A stretch of DNA of 64,000 nucleotides from CAVVKW01 sp963749035 (GTDB taxonomy: Bacteria; Verrucomicrobiota; Verrucomicrobiia; Chthoniobacterales; JAATET01): positions 186,001 through 250,000 of the forward strand of contig CAVVKW010000005.1 in NCBI GenBank assembly GCA_963749035.1, given 5' to 3'. The translations under genes and the position numbers were made by a program. The notes beneath the pieces were generated by a model. The model was given only the letters and a program-made list of their open reading frames with translations. It made no database searches and was not told the DNA's origin. Positions 8,148 through 17,648 of the stretch are shown here, in pieces. Numbering within the stretch: position 1 is the first letter of the stretch; the number at the start of each line of letters is the position of its first letter.

Positions 8148-9037
8148 TGGAGGCGGAGACCGAGGAGTTTCTGATCTACCTCGCGACTGAGCGCGGGCTC
8201 TCGGCCAACTACCAACTTTCGACCCGCCAGTCGCTCGAATCCTTTTCCTCGTGGTTGGCGAAATCCGCCGAGGTCGGGGAGGCGGCTCAGGTCGAGGCTT
8301 CGCACATCAGCGATTACCTCGCGCACCGGAAGCGGGCCGGGCTGGCGGCGGCCTCGATCAAGGTCGAGGCGGTGGCTATCCGAATCTTCTTTCGCTTTCT
8401 CGTGGCGAGGGGGCGGCTACGTGCCGATCCGGCTGAGTTTATCGCCATCCCGCGGATCGAGCGTTATTTGCCGGACACGCTGAACATTCCCGAAGTCGAA
8501 CGGTTGATCGGAGCCGTGAGCGACGCAGACCCGTTGGGTTTGAGGAATCGGGCGATCCTCGAGTTGCTATACGCTTCCGGCTTGCGGATCTCGGAGCTGT
8601 GCGACGTGCGGTTGGAGAACTTCGACGACGAAGAGGGATGGATCCGCGTGACGGGAAAAGGGGGGAAGACCCGGGTGGTGCCGGTGGGGAAAGCGGCCCG
8701 CGTAGCCATCGCACGGTATCTCACAAGCGAACGACCGGGACTGGTCGGACCCAAGTCGGGTGCGGAGATCTTCCTGTCGACCCGAGGGCGGCCACTCACC
8801 CGAGCGCGGGTCTGGCAGCTCGTCAAAAAATACGGAGCCATGGCGGGACTGGAGGCAAACGTTTACCCGCATCTTCTGCGACATTCGTTCGCGACCCATC
8901 TGCTGAGTAATGGCGCTGATCTGCGGATCATTCAGGAATTACTCGGGCACGCGGACATCGCCACGACGCAAATCTACACTCACGTGGATCAGAAACGTCT
9001 CAAGTCGGTCCACAAGCAATTTCATCCGCGAGCCTGA
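8147..9037 (+). CDS. xerD: Tyrosine recombinase XerC/XerD
   Basis: Site-specific recombinase, most likely one of the chromosome-dimer-resolution pair. The N-terminal SAM-like core-binding domain (EEFLIYLATERGLSANY) covers residues 1-~95. The catalytic domain has LLYASGLRISELCDVRL (Arg), HLLRHSFATHLLSNGADLR (His-x-x-Arg), LLGHADIATTQIYTHV (His and nucleophile Tyr) and a C-terminal KSVHKQFHPRA. 296 residues is typical of XerD. The start is the ATG overlapping the purC stop. It runs convergently into the next gene with a 16-base overlap. XerC cannot be excluded. Confidence 0.88.
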   Translation: MEAETEEFLIYLATERGLSANYQLSTRQSLESFSSWLAKSAEVGEAAQVEASHISDYLAHRKRAGLAAASIKVEAVAIRIFFRFLVARGRLRADPAEFIAIPRIERYLPDTLNIPEVERLIGAVSDADPLGLRNRAILELLYASGLRISELCDVRLENFDDEEGWIRVTGKGGKTRVVPVGKAARVAIARYLTSERPGLVGPKSGAEIFLSTRGRPLTRARVWQLVKKYGAMAGLEANVYPHLLRHSFATHLLSNGADLRIIQELLGHADIATTQIYTHVDQKRLKSVHKQFHPRA

Positions 9038-10395
9038 TCTCGTTCGCTCGAACTGGACGTCGCCAGCCAGAGATTCCGTGGAAGGGGACGGCTGCAAATC
9101 TCGACGTGCGCCGATTGAAGTGCCGCAGGCGGAGCGCTCGCGGGGTTCTGTTGGCGCATGAAGTCCGAGGAGTTGAACAGCCAGTTCGAGTAGGCGTTGA
9201 TGGCGATCGAGAGCGCGATCGCGGCTGGTGCCAGCCAGCGGTATCGAGCCGACTTCTCGGTTTCCAACAGCAGAAGCATGGCCCAAGGGAACAGGACGCT
9301 GGCGTAACGGTAGGAGACCTGCCAGCCGCCGGGATTTCCGTGTAGCCACAGAACGAGCGTGGTCGCGGCAATGGCAGCCCAAGCGGTGACGCGAAGATCG
9401 AAAGGTCCGCGCCGCCAGCGCCACAACACGAGCAGCAGGAAGGGCGAAGAGAGAAAGATGGAGCCACCCCAGCCGGTGGGTTGGACGTAGGGCGGAGAGG
9501 GGCGAAGCTCCCAGGGCTCGACGAGCATTGCGTAAGCGTTCCGGGGGATGGCGGAGAGATGAAAAATCCCGTCACGATACCATTCTTCTTCAAACACGTA
9601 AGGGATGAGCGAGTGGCCAAACTGGAGCGGCGAGTCGAAGCGGGCGTGGTTGTAGGCCAGCGTGGCGGTGCCCAAACAAAAGGGGAGAATCGAGAACGCC
9701 GCGAACCGAATCCACGGCGACCTCGGGCGACCCCGGAGCAACAGAAAGTAGAAAGCGGGTGCGACGATCAGCGTCTCGGTCCGATTTCCGAAGGCGAGCG
9801 CGAAGCAGCCGCCCGCGAAGAAAGGAACGACCGAGTCTGACAAGATTCCCACGCGTCGGCGGGACGTAGTGAGCAAAATGGCGCCGAGTAGCCCGACGAC
9901 GGCAAAACCCAGCGATAAGTGCCACGCGCCACCGTAGCCGAGATTTGGCCACAGACACGTGCCGAAAACCGGTGCGAGTCCGAACGCGAAAACCTTCCAC
10001 ACCGGCAGTGGGTAACGACTCGCGAGTAGTCCCATCAGCCCCGTCGCGGCTCCGGCCAGCAGCGCGATCAGCTGGCGGTTGGGAAATGGACGGATGATGT
10101 CGGCTCGCGTCATCCACACGAACGGGAGAACGCTGAGAGCGCTGCCCAGCGGGAACGCGTTGTGGTAGCGGCCCTCGTGCTCGAAGCTCTCCGTCAGCCA
10201 TCGCGGCGGGGGGTAGTGCGTGCCGAGCTTTCCGCGGAGGATCGAAGCGGCCGACCGGCGGGTGTAGTTTAGCTCGGATTTCGGATTGTAGGTCGTCAGC
10301 GCCATCAGGGTGGTGCCGGCGATCATCAACGCGACCGCCATGACCAAACGCGCGGTCAGACTCCAATCCGGTGTCGGCGAGGTCCCGTTACTCAC
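9022..10395 (-). CDS. Polytopic membrane protein, GT-C-like
   Basis: 457 residues with about ten hydrophobic segments (ARLVMAVALMIAGTTLMAL, LIALLAGAATGLMGLLA, ATTLVLWLHG and others) and a soluble loop near the N-terminus containing LTESFEHEGRYHNAFPLGS. The layout resembles GT-C membrane glycosyltransferases that use lipid-linked sugars, but no DxD-type signature was identified, so the family is not assigned. The ATG is at 10395. serA diverges from it 133 bases away. Confidence 0.7.
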   Translation of the reverse strand: MSNGTSPTPDWSLTARLVMAVALMIAGTTLMALTTYNPKSELNYTRRSAASILRGKLGTHYPPPRWLTESFEHEGRYHNAFPLGSALSVLPFVWMTRADIIRPFPNRQLIALLAGAATGLMGLLASRYPLPVWKVFAFGLAPVFGTCLWPNLGYGGAWHLSLGFAVVGLLGAILLTTSRRRVGILSDSVVPFFAGGCFALAFGNRTETLIVAPAFYFLLLRGRPRSPWIRFAAFSILPFCLGTATLAYNHARFDSPLQFGHSLIPYVFEEEWYRDGIFHLSAIPRNAYAMLVEPWELRPSPPYVQPTGWGGSIFLSSPFLLLVLWRWRRGPFDLRVTAWAAIAATTLVLWLHGNPGGWQVSYRYASVLFPWAMLLLLETEKSARYRWLAPAAIALSIAINAYSNWLFNSSDFMRQQNPASAPPAALQSAHVEICSRPLPRNLWLATSSSSERDQARG

Positions 10396-10488
10396 CGAAG
10401 TATGCTTGGGAACTCGAGGCGTGAATGTCCACCTTTAGATGCCGGTCCCGCGGGGAAAGGCGTTCTGACACTCGTCGTGGGAGATTCT

Positions 10489-10528
10489 TTGACCTGCCCC
10501 GTTTGCACCGCTTAACCTCCCCGCCCTG
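10489..10528 (+). promoter_or_regulatory. serA promoter
   Basis: TTGACC at 10489-10494, 17 bases, TTAACC at 10512-10517. The ATG is only 11 bases after the -10, leaving a leader of about 4 bases. Confidence 0.5.
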
Positions 10529-12121
10529 ATGCAAACTCCCAAAGTCCTCGTCGCCGACCCCATTTCTCAGCGAGGCGTCGACGAACTCGCCGCTGGCGGG
10601 GCCCTCGACGTCACCGTTCAGACCGGTCTCCCGGAAGCCGAACTTCTCAAAATCATCCCCGACTTTGCCGGTCTCGTCGTTCGCAGTCAGACCAAGGTCA
10701 ACGCAAACGTCCTGGCCGCAGCGACGAACTTGAAGGTCGTCGGCCGCGCTGGCGTCGGAGTTGATAACGTCGACATCGACGTGGCGACCCAGAATGGCGT
10801 CATCGTCATGAACACTCCGGGGGGCAACACCATCTCGACGGCGGAATTGGCGTTTTCCTTGATCGTCAGTCTGGCCCGGCGGATCCCCGAAGCGGATGCC
10901 AGCCTGAAAGCCGGTCGCTGGGACCGAAAGAAATTTCAAGGTGTCGAATTGAACGGCAAGACGCTTGGTATTCTCGGCATGGGACGGATCGGGACGGAAG
11001 TCGCTCGTCGCGCCATTGCGTTTGGGATGCACGTCGTAGCCTACGATCCCTACCTTTCGGCCAGTCGGGCGCGATCGTTGCAGGTCGACTTGATCGACAC
11101 CATCGACGATCTGCTGCCGAAGGCGGACTTCATCACGATGCACATGCCGCTGACCGACGAGACCAAACACATGCTCGACGCACGGCGGTTGGCGTTGTGC
11201 AAGAAAGAGGCGCGGATCGTGAACTGCGCTCGTGGCGGGCTGATCGATGAAGCCGCTCTGAAGACAGCTCTCGACGAAGGTCTGATCGCGGGAGCCGCGC
11301 TCGACGTGTATGAGACCGAGCCTCCGCCGGCTGACTTCCCGCTGCGGGACACTCCGGGGATGGTCTTCACGCCGCATCTCGGCGCGTCGACGGCGGAGGC
11401 GCAGGAAAACGTCGGAATCGAGATCGCACAAGCCATTCGCGCCGCGTTGCTCGAAGGCGAGATCCGGAATGCCGTGAACGTGCCCAGCATCGACGCACGG
11501 ACGCTTGCGACGCTCGGGCCGTGGATTGATCTGTGTGATCGACTCGGTCGCTTCGCTTCGCAGATCGCTCCCAAACGCGCCGAAACTCTGCGCGTCCGCT
11601 ACAGCGGGAAGATTGCGGACCAGGAACTGACGTCGATGACGCGTTCCGTGCTCACGGGGTATCTCAAGCAAGTCGCCGGCACCGAGGTCAATCAGGTCAA
11701 TGCCCCGGCACTCGCCAAAAATCTCGGACTGAAGATCATCGAAAGCCGTCACAGCGAGGCGGGAGAATTTTCTGACCTGATCGAGGTGATCGTCGAGTGT
11801 GGCGAAGAATGCGCGACGGTGGGCGGGACGCTCTACGGCGCCAAGCCGCGCCTGGTCACGGTGAACAACCACTTCGTCGAGATCGTTCCCGTCGGCACGG
11901 TTCTGTTGCTGGAAAATCGGGATCGCCCCGGCATCGTCGGTCACATCGGAACGCTGCTCGGTGAGGAGAGCGTCAATATCGCCAGCATGTCACTGAGCCG
12001 CGACGCGGTCGGCGGGACGGCTTTGACGCTGCTCAATCTCGATACCGTTCCGAAGGACGAGGTTGTCAGCAAATTACTCGGCGATCCGGATCTACAGTCC
12101 GCAAAGGTTATCCGACTCTGA
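10529..12121 (+). CDS. serA: D-3-phosphoglycerate dehydrogenase with ACT domain
   Basis: First step of serine synthesis: oxidises 3-phosphoglycerate with NAD+. The substrate and nucleotide domains show GRAGVGVDNVDIDVATQNG, Rossmann GILGMGRIGTEVARR, the catalytic Arg in NCARGGLIDEAAL, a Glu in YETEPPP, and the His in FTPHLGASTAEAQENV. An intervening ASB-like domain (about residues 315-450) and a C-terminal ACT domain (LLLENRDRPGIVGHIGTLL) make 530 residues, the long form that serine can regulate. asnB follows 19 bases later. Confidence 0.97.
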   Translation: MQTPKVLVADPISQRGVDELAAGGALDVTVQTGLPEAELLKIIPDFAGLVVRSQTKVNANVLAAATNLKVVGRAGVGVDNVDIDVATQNGVIVMNTPGGNTISTAELAFSLIVSLARRIPEADASLKAGRWDRKKFQGVELNGKTLGILGMGRIGTEVARRAIAFGMHVVAYDPYLSASRARSLQVDLIDTIDDLLPKADFITMHMPLTDETKHMLDARRLALCKKEARIVNCARGGLIDEAALKTALDEGLIAGAALDVYETEPPPADFPLRDTPGMVFTPHLGASTAEAQENVGIEIAQAIRAALLEGEIRNAVNVPSIDARTLATLGPWIDLCDRLGRFASQIAPKRAETLRVRYSGKIADQELTSMTRSVLTGYLKQVAGTEVNQVNAPALAKNLGLKIIESRHSEAGEFSDLIEVIVECGEECATVGGTLYGAKPRLVTVNNHFVEIVPVGTVLLLENRDRPGIVGHIGTLLGEESVNIASMSLSRDAVGGTALTLLNLDTVPKDEVVSKLLGDPDLQSAKVIRL

Positions 12122-12140
12122 TGACTAGCCCGCATCGGTA

Positions 12141-13970
12141 ATGTGCGGGATCGCCGGATTCGTCGGGCGCGGTGATCGCGGTGATCTGACGGCGATGACC
12201 CGCGCCATCGCTCACCGGGGACCGGACGCTGACGGCCACTGGGTGGAAGAAGGACGCGGGATCTACCTCGGGCACCGTCGGCTGTCGATCGTCGATCTGG
12301 ACGGCGGCGCACAGCCGATGTGGACGGCTGACGAGCGGATTGGCGTCGTCTTCAACGGAGAGATCTACAACCACGGAGAACTCCGTGAACGCCTCAAGTC
12401 GCGGGGCTGCACGTTCGCCACGGATCATTCCGACACCGAGGTATTGCTGCACGCCTACCGAGAGTGGGGGCAGGATTTCGTCAACGAGCTGAACGGGATG
12501 TGGGCGTTCGCGATCTACGATCGAGATCGAGGAAAGCTGTTCCTGAGTCGGGATCGGTTTGGGAAAAAACCGCTGTATTGGTTCAACGACGGCAGGACGT
12601 TTGCCTTCGCCTCCGAGCTGACCGCGCTACGGCAGCATCCGGATTGCCCCCGTTCGACCTCGATGACGGCACTGAAGAAATTTTATGCCTACGCTTTGAT
12701 TCCCGCGCCGCACACGATTCTGGACGGCGTGGCTCAGCTTCCCGCGGGCCACAATTTGGTTTTCGACCTCGCTGAGGGACTGCCTCAGGTGACCCGCTAT
12801 TGGGAGTATTTACTGGAGCCGAGTGACGATGCTCGTTCCGAAGACGATCTCGCAGACGAGTTGCTCACGCTGATCGAGTCCGCGGTGAAGCGCCGACTCA
12901 TGGCCGACGTTCCCCTGGGAATCTTTCTGAGCGGAGGCGTGGATTCTTCGTTGATCGCTGCGCTCGCGGCGCGACACGTTCCGGTCGGGGCACTGCGGAC
13001 ATTCAGTATCGGATTCACGGAGCCGTCGTTCGACGAACTTCCGTTTGCCGACCGGGTCGCCTCGCTCCTCGGCACCGACCACCACACCGAGACACTTGAT
13101 TTGGATAAGGCCTTGGCGTGCCTGCCGGAGATCTTTGATCGTCTTGACCAGCCCCAGGGGGACAGCTCGCTGCTGCCGACCTGGTTACTCAGCCGTTTCA
13201 CGCGTCGCCACGTCACGGTCGCGCTCGGTGGCGACGGGGGTGATGAGTTGTTTGCCGGATACGATCCGTTTCTCGCGCTGAGAAAAGCAGAGCTATATTC
13301 GAACGTCGTGCCACGGCCCGTCCACGCGGCGGTGCGGCTTCTCGCGGGGCGGTTACCGGTCAGTCACGCGAACGTGAGTTTTGATTTCAAGGTCAAGCGA
13401 ACCCTGCGCGGTCTCTCGCATCCATCGGCCAGGTGGAATCCGGTCTGGCTTGGAGCGCTGGAGCCGGAAGAGATCGCGACCTTGCTCGACGAGCCGGTTG
13501 ACCCGGAGGACCTGTATTCCGAAGCGATCGCGGCCTGGGACGCCGCTCCGAACGGGGACGTCGTCGACCGGACCCTCCAGTTTTACACGCGGATATATCT
13601 GGCGGACGGAATTCTCCCCAAAGTCGATCGGGCGAGCATGATGCATTCGCTCGAAGCCCGGGCACCGCTGCTCGACATCGAGGTGGCAAATTTTGCCCGC
13701 CGCCTGCCCAATAATCTCAAGCTGCGTGGCGGGACCACGAAGTATCTCCTGAAGAAGGCGGCTGAGCGCGTGCTTCCGGAGGAGATCATCCACCGCAAGA
13801 AGAAGGGCTTTGGCAGTCCGATCGGGGCGTGGATCAAGACGGGACTCATTGCACCGTCGGATTCGAGCGATTTCGTTCGGTCGAGAGCTCGCGCTCATCA
13901 GGACGGGAAATCGGACGAGCGCCTCTTTCTGTGGTGTCAATACGTCTTGGAACAGTGGCGTGCCCGCTGA
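12141..13970 (+). CDS. asnB: Asparagine synthetase, glutamine-hydrolysing
   Basis: Transfers the glutamine amide to aspartate with ATP. MCGIAGFVG carries the Cys2 nucleophile of the class II glutaminase domain (residues 1-~200; RGPDADG, SIVDLDGGAQPM, VFNGEIYNH). The synthetase domain has the PP-loop GIFLSGGVDSSLIAALA and VALGGDGGDELFAGYD. 609 residues is standard. Because a GT4 glycosyltransferase starts 7 bases downstream and several sugar genes occur in this genome segment, the enzyme might amidate a uronic acid, but plain asparagine synthesis is the simplest call. Confidence 0.93.
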   Translation: MCGIAGFVGRGDRGDLTAMTRAIAHRGPDADGHWVEEGRGIYLGHRRLSIVDLDGGAQPMWTADERIGVVFNGEIYNHGELRERLKSRGCTFATDHSDTEVLLHAYREWGQDFVNELNGMWAFAIYDRDRGKLFLSRDRFGKKPLYWFNDGRTFAFASELTALRQHPDCPRSTSMTALKKFYAYALIPAPHTILDGVAQLPAGHNLVFDLAEGLPQVTRYWEYLLEPSDDARSEDDLADELLTLIESAVKRRLMADVPLGIFLSGGVDSSLIAALAARHVPVGALRTFSIGFTEPSFDELPFADRVASLLGTDHHTETLDLDKALACLPEIFDRLDQPQGDSSLLPTWLLSRFTRRHVTVALGGDGGDELFAGYDPFLALRKAELYSNVVPRPVHAAVRLLAGRLPVSHANVSFDFKVKRTLRGLSHPSARWNPVWLGALEPEEIATLLDEPVDPEDLYSEAIAAWDAAPNGDVVDRTLQFYTRIYLADGILPKVDRASMMHSLEARAPLLDIEVANFARRLPNNLKLRGGTTKYLLKKAAERVLPEEIIHRKKKGFGSPIGAWIKTGLIAPSDSSDFVRSRARAHQDGKSDERLFLWCQYVLEQWRAR

Positions 13971-13977
13971 ATCGGCG

Positions 13978-15096
13978 ATGCGCATTCTCTGTCTAAATTA
14001 CGAATATCCGCCCGTGGGCGGAGGCGGCGGCCGGGCCGCGGCGCAGATCAACGCTGAACTCGTCACCCGGGGACACGACGTCCGCGTGCAGACGGCGGGG
14101 CTGAAACACCTACCCGCTCGTGAGGCTGTGGACGGGGTTGAAATCTTTCGAACGCAGTCGTATCGGAAGAAGGAGGACACTTGCACGGTGCCGGAAATGG
14201 CTCTGTTTTTAATGACAAGCTTTGCACCCACGCTTCGACACGTTCGGGAGTGGAAGCCGGACGTGATTCACGTGCACTTTGCCGTTCCGACCGGTGCGCT
14301 GGCCTGGGTCGTGCGCCTCGTGACGAAGACGCCTTACGTGCTGACGGCTCACCTGGGCGACGTTCCGGGGGGCGTTCCGGAACAGACGGCGGGTTTGTTC
14401 CGCATGATCCAGCCGTTAACGATTCCGATTTGGAAGCGGGCTGCGGCCGTGACGGCGGTCAGTCGCTTCGTCGCCGACCTTGCGGAAGGCGCTTACGGGC
14501 GGAGGCCGGAGGTCATTCCGAACGGGATACGCTTGGACCCACGTCCACAAATCGAGAGACGCGATCTTCCGAAAATTCTGATGGTCGGACGGCTCAGTGA
14601 GCAAAAGAACCCGGTGCTCGGAATCGAGGCTCTTTCGAGTTGCCGCGAATACGCTTGGGAATTGAACGTGATCGGGGACGGGCCGCTTCGGGGTGACGTC
14701 GAGCAGGCAGTCGTCTCGAACGGGTTGGTTGATCGGGTGACCTTCGACGGGTGGCTGGATTCCGAAGGTGTCCGTGCGCGCATGTCTGGAGCGGACATTC
14801 TGCTGATGACCTCCCGAAGTGAAGGGTTGCCGATGGCGGCCATCGAAGCGCTGAACCACGGCTTGGCGATTGTATCCACGCGGATTCCTGGCGTAGCCGA
14901 TCTGGTCGACCACGGCAAGAATGGGGTCTTGGCCGACGGGGATCCGCAGGCAATCGGCAAGGTTCTCCGCCCGTTGCTTGAAAACCCGGAGCAGCTGCTA
15001 GAAGCCCGGCGAGCGTCCGCAGCACGGGCGTCGGAATTTGATCTGGCGACGATCGCGGCATCCTACGAGCGCGTTCTGGCGGCGGCCGCCCGATAG
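13978..15096 (+). CDS. GT4-family glycosyltransferase
   Basis: Retaining GT-B glycosyltransferase, cytosolic or membrane-associated. The N-terminal domain has the glycine-rich acceptor loop YEYPPVGGGGGRAAAQ, and the C-terminal donor domain has PKILMVGRLSEQKNP and SRSEGLPMAAIEALNHGLAIV (the E-x7-E motif). The ATG at 13978 gives MRILCLNYEYPP, 372 residues. A GTG six codons upstream is possible. It is 7 bases after asnB and converges with folD. Donor and acceptor are unknown. Confidence 0.88.
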   Translation: MRILCLNYEYPPVGGGGGRAAAQINAELVTRGHDVRVQTAGLKHLPAREAVDGVEIFRTQSYRKKEDTCTVPEMALFLMTSFAPTLRHVREWKPDVIHVHFAVPTGALAWVVRLVTKTPYVLTAHLGDVPGGVPEQTAGLFRMIQPLTIPIWKRAAAVTAVSRFVADLAEGAYGRRPEVIPNGIRLDPRPQIERRDLPKILMVGRLSEQKNPVLGIEALSSCREYAWELNVIGDGPLRGDVEQAVVSNGLVDRVTFDGWLDSEGVRARMSGADILLMTSRSEGLPMAAIEALNHGLAIVSTRIPGVADLVDHGKNGVLADGDPQAIGKVLRPLLENPEQLLEARRASAARASEFDLATIAASYERVLAAAAR

Positions 15097-15097
15097 A

Positions 15098-15976
15098 TCA
15101 AGGGTTCGCCCGCTCGGCGGCAGTCACGGTGTTTGCCATGAGGATGGCGATCGTCATCGGTCCGACGCCACCCGGCACCGGCGTGATGGCTGAACACTTC
15201 GGGGCGACGGCGTCGAAGTCGACGTCACCGACAATGCGGTAGCCACGTTTGGCGGACGGATCGTCCACTCGGTTGATCCCGACATCGATGATGACAGCCC
15301 CGTCTCGCACCATGTCCGCAGTCACGAAGCCCGGCCGTCCGATGGCGGCGATCAGAATGTCGGCTTCGCGGGTGATGGACGGAAGGTCCTTCGAACGCGA
15401 GTGCGCGACGGTCACGGTCGCGTCGCCACCCGGTCCGCGCGCCATGAGGAGGAGGGCCATGGGTTTTCCGACGATCATGCTCCGACCGAGAACGACGACG
15501 CGCTTGCCGCTGGTCTCAACGCCAGCTTCGACGAGGAGTCGCTGACAGCCCAGTGGGGTGCAGGGGACAAATCCAGTGGGGTCATCGAGAGCGAGCTTGG
15601 CGACGTTCTCGGGATGAAAACCGTCGACGTCCTTGAGCGGATTGATCGCGCGCACGACGGCAGCTTCGTCGATGTGATCAGGAGGAGGTGACTGGACGAG
15701 CATCCCGTGAATCGCGGGGTCGGCGTTGAGTTCTTCGACGACTTGGAGGAGCTCGGCTTGGGTCGTCTCGGACGACAGCTCCCGCTTCTCGGAATGAATG
15801 CCGAGTTCATGGGCGATTTTGTCTTTGCGTCGGACGTAAGCGAGGGAGGCGGGATCGGTGCCGACGAGAACGACGGCGAGTCCCGGCGTGATGCCGCGAG
15901 CCTTGCAAGCGGCAACGCGCTGCTGGGTTTCGGAGGTGACTTTCGCCGCGATTTCGGTGCCGTTAATCAGATTCAT
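15098..15976 (-). CDS. folD: Bifunctional methylene-THF dehydrogenase / cyclohydrolase
   Basis: Interconverts 5,10-methylene- and 10-formyl-tetrahydrofolate. Motifs are YVRRKDKIAHELGI (catalytic Lys), VQSPPPDHIDEAAVVRAI and LKDVDGFHPENVAKL, the Rossmann segment VVVLGRSMIVGKPMALLL, and the C-terminal TPVPGGVGPMTIAIL. The ATG at 15976 gives MNLINGTEIAAKV, 292 residues. The frame continues upstream but into the DUF374 gene. It overlaps that gene's end by 14 bases, so both belong to one minus-strand operon. Confidence 0.96.
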   Translation of the reverse strand: MNLINGTEIAAKVTSETQQRVAACKARGITPGLAVVLVGTDPASLAYVRRKDKIAHELGIHSEKRELSSETTQAELLQVVEELNADPAIHGMLVQSPPPDHIDEAAVVRAINPLKDVDGFHPENVAKLALDDPTGFVPCTPLGCQRLLVEAGVETSGKRVVVLGRSMIVGKPMALLLMARGPGGDATVTVAHSRSKDLPSITREADILIAAIGRPGFVTADMVRDGAVIIDVGINRVDDPSAKRGYRIVGDVDFDAVAPKCSAITPVPGGVGPMTIAILMANTVTAAERANP

Positions 15977-16598
15977 TTTGAAGAAGGTTTTCGATCCGGA
16001 GCCGCTGAGCCTCGAAGGCCTCGCTGTCATTCGTCGCTGGGATCGTCTCGTAGGGTAGCAGGGTGACGTCGATCCGCGAAAACGGAAACGGGATGCGAAA
16101 TCCGTCCCAGCTTTTGATTTCGTAGAAGCGAGAAAACTTGGCGACGACCGGCAGAATTTGGGCATCGGTCATTTGCGCCATCAGGATGACGCCCGGTCCG
16201 AGTCGGTAGCGTGGCCCTTTCGGGCCGTCGGGGGTCACGGCGAGATCCGCGCCGGAGGTGAGCCAGCGGTTGCATTCCAGCAGAGCGCGTGATCCGCGTC
16301 GTGAACTGGACCCGCGGATCGCACCCATCTGAAAACGGGCCATGATCTGTGCCAGGATCTCGCCGTCCTTGCTGGGGCTGGTCAACACCGAGACTCCGCG
16401 CCGGTCGGCGGGATAGTGCCGACCGTGGGCCTTGGTGATCGCGAGAATTTGGTTGTGCCAGAACGTGATGATCAGCGGGAAGCCCGGTGACTCGCGCGTG
16501 AGTCCGGATCGGTCTTCGACGCGGAGGCGGGTGGTGGCGAGAAGGACTTTCGCAACGGTGGCGCCCAGCCAGCCCAGGCATTGCTCGCGGTTTATCAT
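15963..16598 (-). CDS. DUF374 lysophospholipid-acyltransferase-like protein
   Basis: 211-residue member of the DUF374 branch of the PlsC/LPLAT fold, often linked to lipid A or outer-membrane lipid assembly. Motifs are LIITFWHNQILAI (variant of the H-x4-D catalytic box), SKDGEILAQIMARF, IRGSSSRRGSRALLE and AVTPDGPKGPRY. It overlaps folD at its 3' end and the phosphatase-like gene by 4 bases at its start (16595-16598), so the three are coupled. Confidence 0.85.
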   Translation of the reverse strand: MINREQCLGWLGATVAKVLLATTRLRVEDRSGLTRESPGFPLIITFWHNQILAITKAHGRHYPADRRGVSVLTSPSKDGEILAQIMARFQMGAIRGSSSRRGSRALLECNRWLTSGADLAVTPDGPKGPRYRLGPGVILMAQMTDAQILPVVAKFSRFYEIKSWDGFRIPFPFSRIDVTLLPYETIPATNDSEAFEAQRLRIENLLQNESD

Positions 16599-17593
16599 CG
16601 AACCATTCGGGCGATGGCCTTCGTGAAAACCGGGCGGGCGATGGCAGCGAGTTCGTCGTTCGCGAATGCCAGCCAGGAGACTCCCGAAGTCGTGTCGAGA
16701 GGTGAGTCCGGAAAATCGCCGAAGGGAGTCTCGTAGGTGATCCCCGCCTCGGTGAGGAGGAGCGCGGTCGCGAGGTCGTAAGGGTGGCAGACGAGAGACG
16801 ATTCGAGGTCGAGACAGGCATAAACGATCGGTCGGATGTCACCGATGAACCGATCGTGACCCATCAGGAGCTCGTAAAATTGGCCGCCGGTGGAAATGTA
16901 TTGGTCGTCAAAAATGGTGGGAGAAGTCGTGCTGCCGAGGCCGACAATATCGTCCCAGGCCTGCTCTTCAATTTGGGAAATGAGGGTGCGGCCCTCCGGG
17001 AAAAACTTTGCGAGTGAGGCGAAGCCGTGGCGAAAGTCGGTGGCTTTGGACGGTTGGATATCGAGGGGCGAGCGAGACTGGTCGAGAACGTTGACGGCTT
17101 CCGCGACGACGCCGTCCCCGCGCGCTGCGCTCAGTTGGTCTGCTCGCCATTGTTTGGAAGTGGGGATCTCGGTCATTGCCGCGGCGACGATGTCCGATAG
17201 CGCGGTGGTCGGGCCAAGTTGCGGGGCGATGCCGGCGAGTGCCCAGGCGGATCGCTTGTCATACATGATGCCACGCGTTCCATCGATGGGATCGATGATG
17301 CATTTCCACTTCGTATCGGCGGGGTGGGTGCCGATCGGAAAACAGAGCGGAGCGTCGTCTTCGACGCCTTCAAGGACGAGTTCGACCGGTTGATCGGCGG
17401 GCCAGTTTTTGACGAACCACTGGGTGATTGCCTCTTCGCTGATTTTGTCGATGGCGTAGATCGTGTCCGCGGTAGATTCGTGCGCGACCTGGCAGAGTTG
17501 ATCGACGGTGGAAGCCGACCGGCCGGCGATAACGGCGTCCCGGATCGCGTTGCCGAGCTGGCAGAGCAAGGTGCGGAGAGAATGGTGATTCAT
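16595..17593 (-). CDS. Inositol-monophosphatase-family phosphatase
   Basis: Metal-dependent sugar-phosphate phosphatase family. IIDPIDGTRGIMYDKRSAWA is the central D-P-x-D-G-T metal site, and CHPYDLATALLLTEAGI is the C-terminal metal/substrate motif. 332 residues is longer than classical IMPases (~260), with extra sequence between the two motifs. Substrate is unknown (inositol phosphate, fructose-1,6-bisphosphate or PAP are possible). First gene of the operon with the DUF374 acyltransferase and folD. Confidence 0.82.
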   Translation of the reverse strand: MNHHSLRTLLCQLGNAIRDAVIAGRSASTVDQLCQVAHESTADTIYAIDKISEEAITQWFVKNWPADQPVELVLEGVEDDAPLCFPIGTHPADTKWKCIIDPIDGTRGIMYDKRSAWALAGIAPQLGPTTALSDIVAAAMTEIPTSKQWRADQLSAARGDGVVAEAVNVLDQSRSPLDIQPSKATDFRHGFASLAKFFPEGRTLISQIEEQAWDDIVGLGSTTSPTIFDDQYISTGGQFYELLMGHDRFIGDIRPIVYACLDLESSLVCHPYDLATALLLTEAGITYETPFGDFPDSPLDTTSGVSWLAFANDELAAIARPVFTKAIARMVR

Positions 17594-17648
17594 GCCGATA
17601 ACCCGGTGGAAATCGGATCGGAGTCTGTGAATGTCAACCGTATTGGGT